Assembly (NCBI GenBank): GCA_019420065.1
Contig: JAHZHX010000072.1
Location: 1 to 6,516, forward strand
Direction of reading: 5' to 3'
Length of the DNA stretch: 6,516 nt
DNA from: Clostridiales bacterium
GTDB taxonomy: Bacteria > Bacillota > Clostridia > Christensenellales > Aristaeellaceae
The notes beneath the pieces were generated by a model, which saw only the letters and a list, made by a program, of their open reading frames with translations, did no database searches and had not been told where the DNA came from. The position numbers were made by a program, and so were the translations under genes. The stretch's first letter is position 1; the number at the start of each line of letters is the position of its first letter. Below, in pieces: positions 4,667-6,516 of this stretch.

Positions 4667-5695
4667 ATGAAGCAATATCTACTGCCGCGCGACGGACAAT
4701 TCTACAAAGCCAACCTGCACTGCCACAGCACCATATCCGACGGCTGGCTTACCCCTGAGCAGCTGCGCGACGCCTACAAGGCCCGCGGCTACAGCGTGCT
4801 TGCCATCACCGACCATGAGCTCATGGCCGACCATACCGCCCTGTCCACGCCCGATTTTCTGCTGCTCAACGGCTATGAAGTGTATGTGAAGGAACGGCTG
4901 GACGATCCCCGTTTTGCCAAAAACTGTCACTTGAACCTGATCGCCAAGGATCCCCGGCAGAACAAAATGATTTGCGTTGACCCTGCCTACATCCGCTACG
5001 GGGAAAAGAACGGCCTGACGGCCGAGGAGCTGCCCCGCGTGGGCGACATGTGCCATCGCCGCTACGGGCCGCGCTGCGTCAACTGCATGATCAAGACCGC
5101 CAACGAAAACGGCTACCTGGTGGCCTACAACCACCCGTCCTGGTCGTTTGAGTCCATTCAGGAGCTGAGCCAGTGCGACGGCATGTACGCCATGGAGGTC
5201 CACAACACCGGCACCACGCTGGAGGGCTTCCCCGGGGATGACGCGCGCGTCTATGACCAGCTGCTGCGCCAGGGGAAAAGGCTGTACTGCCTGGCCAACG
5301 ACGATAACCACAACAAATATCCCCTGACCAGCCCGCGAAGCGATTCCTTTGGCGGCTTCAACATGATTAAAGCAAACGAGCTGACCTACGGCGCGATCAT
5401 CGCCGCCCTGGAGCAGGGACACTTCTATGCCTCCCAGGGGCCGGAAATCACCGAGCTGTATGCCCAGGACGGCAAAATATTCATCACCTGCAGCGACGCG
5501 CGCCGGATCCATATGGTCACGGGCGGACGCACGCCCGGCCGTCAGTACATCGCCCGGGAAGGCGAATGGCTGCGGGAGGCCGAATTTGATCTGAAGCAGG
5601 ACGACATGTTCTTCCGCATCGAGGTACACGATCCCTGCGGCAACAAGGCCTGGACGCAGGCGTTTGACGCGCGCCCGCTGCTGGCGGCCGACTAA
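4667..5695 (+). CDS. PHP domain metallohydrolase (CehA/histidinol-phosphatase-like)
   Basis: 342 residues. The PHP metal-site motifs are all present: LHCHST (His18, His20), D25, ITDH (Asp49, His50), the Glu71 of NGYEV, His88 of CHLN, NHP (His156), Glu177 of AMEVHN and NDDNH (211-215). After the PHP core the segment GHFYASQGPEI (251-261) and a beta-rich tail to about 335 match the CehA/McbA-type extension found on many PHP enzymes. Members hydrolyse phosphate or ester bonds using two or three metal ions; the substrate is unknown here. No signal peptide, so cytoplasmic. It is the first gene of a two-gene operon with the DUF4867 gene 11 bases downstream. The Shine-Dalgarno is perfect but 12 bases from the ATG. 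A C-x7-C-x2-C cluster lies at 129-140. Confidence 0.88.
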   Translation: MKQYLLPRDGQFYKANLHCHSTISDGWLTPEQLRDAYKARGYSVLAITDHELMADHTALSTPDFLLLNGYEVYVKERLDDPRFAKNCHLNLIAKDPRQNKMICVDPAYIRYGEKNGLTAEELPRVGDMCHRRYGPRCVNCMIKTANENGYLVAYNHPSWSFESIQELSQCDGMYAMEVHNTGTTLEGFPGDDARVYDQLLRQGKRLYCLANDDNHNKYPLTSPRSDSFGGFNMIKANELTYGAIIAALEQGHFYASQGPEITELYAQDGKIFITCSDARRIHMVTGGRTPGRQYIAREGEWLREAEFDLKQDDMFFRIEVHDPCGNKAWTQAFDARPLLAAD

Positions 5696-5706
5696 AAGGA
5701 GCAGCC

Positions 5707-6333
5707 ATGCAAATATTATCCGTTCACGACGCCGCCTTCGCTCCCTACGGCCGCATTCTCGCCGGATACCCCTTGAAGGGCCTAATGGACGTTATTGCTT
5801 CCCTTCCCGTCGGCGGGCAAACCGCCCGCCTGGGCCGCGAGGAGCGGCTGCACGCTGTCCCCGGGGCCGAAAAATGCGGCGACATGTTCCTGGGCGGCAT
5901 GCCGTTCCAGCTGGGCTACTGCACCGGCCATAACACGCGCCTGGACGCGATGGCCTTTCACCGCAGCAGCGAGCTTTTGTGCGGCGCAAGCGATTTTATT
6001 TTGCTGCTGGCGCTGCCGGGCGAGATCGAAAACGGCGTGCTGGATACTCGGCGCGTGCGCGCATTCCGCGTTCCGGCAGGGGAAGCGGTGGAGCTGTACG
6101 CGGGGGTGCTGCACGCCCTGCCCTGCCAAGCCGGCGGCGAGGGCTTTCGCGTGCTGACCTTGCAGCCCTATGCCACGGGCAGCGCCTACCGCACCACGGA
6201 CGAGGCCAATATGATCGACCGCACGCTGTGGGCGCGCAACACCTATCTGTTGGCCCACCGGGAAAGCGCCGCCGCGGCGCAGGGAGCCTTTGTCGCCCTG
6301 CGCGGGGAGAACGTGGACGTTTCGCTTTCCTGA
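5707..6333 (+). CDS. DUF4867 family protein (cupin-like)
   Basis: 208 residues. I recognise the pattern of the DUF4867 family: an N-terminal 'D..F..YG(R)(I/V)..GY' (residues 8-21), the block GGMPFQLGYCTGHNTRLDA (63-81) with FHRSSEL (84-90), then VPAGEAVELYAGVLHALPC (122-140) and LLAHRES (181-187). The H85...E89 and later Y131/H136 layout resembles cupin or ureidoglycolate-lyase-like folds, where such residues hold a metal or an organic acid. Function of the family is not established; members often sit among sugar or small-acid catabolism genes. AAGGAG (5696-5701) is 5 bases before the ATG and overlaps the end of the PHP stop region, so translation follows that of the PHP gene closely. Transcription ends at the hairpin at 6351-6387. 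Confidence 0.78.
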   Translation: MQILSVHDAAFAPYGRILAGYPLKGLMDVIASLPVGGQTARLGREERLHAVPGAEKCGDMFLGGMPFQLGYCTGHNTRLDAMAFHRSSELLCGASDFILLLALPGEIENGVLDTRRVRAFRVPAGEAVELYAGVLHALPCQAGGEGFRVLTLQPYATGSAYRTTDEANMIDRTLWARNTYLLAHRESAAAAQGAFVALRGENVDVSLS

Positions 6334-6350
6334 ATCGCATAAAGGAATAT

Positions 6351-6387
6351 AAAAAAAACAGGGCGGTTTTTCCGCTCTGTTTTTTTA
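6351..6387. terminator. Bidirectional intrinsic terminator
   Basis: ACAGGGCGG pairs with CCGCTCTGT around a T5 loop, with one G-T wobble, flanked by eight A (6351-6358) and seven T (6380-6386) that extend the stem and give a U-tract on both strands. It closes the PHP-DUF4867 operon on the plus strand and the partial gene ending at 6397 on the minus strand. Confidence 0.88.
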
Positions 6388-6396
6388 CCGCGCCCC

Positions 6397-6516
6397 TCAG
6401 TGCAGCGCCTCGCCCAGCGCCTCCACCAGCGCGTTGGACGGCGAATTGTTTTTTCTTTTATAGTCCATGCCCCAGTCAAACATTGCGCTCAGCACGGGCC
6501 GCAGGCTTTCGCCCGT
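6397..6516 (-). CDS. C-terminal fragment of an unrecognised protein
   Basis: An open frame enters from the right edge on the minus strand and stops at TGA (TCA at 6397-6399), giving the last 39 residues: it contains SLRPVLSAMFDWGMDYKRKN followed by SPSNALVEALGEALH. The amphipathic, Ala/Leu-rich end looks like a normal protein C-terminal helix. The stop is about 10 bases before the bidirectional terminator, as expected for a real gene end, and codon use (GCG, CTG, GGC, GAG rich) matches the neighbours. I do not recognise the family. There are too few residues to say more. Confidence 0.6.
   Translation of the reverse strand, partial: TGESLRPVLSAMFDWGMDYKRKNNSPSNALVEALGEALH

Noticed and set aside
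4679..5629. Minus-strand frame of 316 codons opposite the PHP gene
   Set aside because: It is a mirror of the PHP reading frame with no ribosome site or family motif, while the plus-strand product has a complete PHP metal site.

Overview
The window is a GC-rich piece of a bacterial chromosome. It most resembles a GC-rich clostridial member of the Firmicutes, probably a gut or anaerobe lineage. The grounds are strong purine-rich Shine-Dalgarno sites before every complete gene, clean sigma-A promoters (TTGACA / TATAAT types), intrinsic terminators, and typical clostridial protein families: a secreted internalin-type leucine-rich-repeat protein with an RTDATAF block, and a DUF4867-type protein. 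This taxonomic call is inference. I see no transposase, integrase, phage gene, CRISPR array, tRNA or rRNA.

Layout. (1) Positions 1-428 hold the C-terminal end of an alkaline-phosphatase-superfamily phosphodiesterase. (2) Positions 429-1199 are about 770 bases without a credible gene. They are dense in hairpins and contain two near-identical, highly structured repeat units (633-798 and 863-1030). Read on the minus strand, each unit is a branched fold followed by an intrinsic-terminator-like hairpin with a U-tract. This is the least explained part of the window. (3) Positions 1200-2111 encode a secreted leucine-rich-repeat protein with its own extended -10 promoter. (4) Positions 2159-3367 (minus) encode a type II glycerate 2-kinase, convergent with the LRR gene across a gene-end hairpin. 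(5) Positions 3456-4097 encode a HAD phosphatase, divergent from the kinase and served by a near-consensus promoter. (6) Positions 4101-4553 (minus) encode a GNAT acetyltransferase whose stop codon lies 3 bases from that of the HAD gene. (7) Positions 4667-6333 form a two-gene operon: a PHP/CehA-type metallohydrolase followed 11 bases later by a DUF4867 cupin-like protein. It is closed by a strong bidirectional terminator (6351-6387). (8) Positions 6397-6516 (minus) are the C-terminal 39 residues of an unrecognised protein.

How the genes fit together. Most are short independent transcription units of small-molecule metabolism: glycerate phosphorylation, HAD dephosphorylation, PHP hydrolysis. 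Only the PHP-DUF4867 pair shows operon spacing. The kinase and the HAD phosphatase share a divergent promoter region, so co-regulation around 3-carbon or 2-carbon phosphoacids is possible but unproven. The intergenic repeat island looks like repeated structured DNA or RNA rather than decayed protein-coding sequence.
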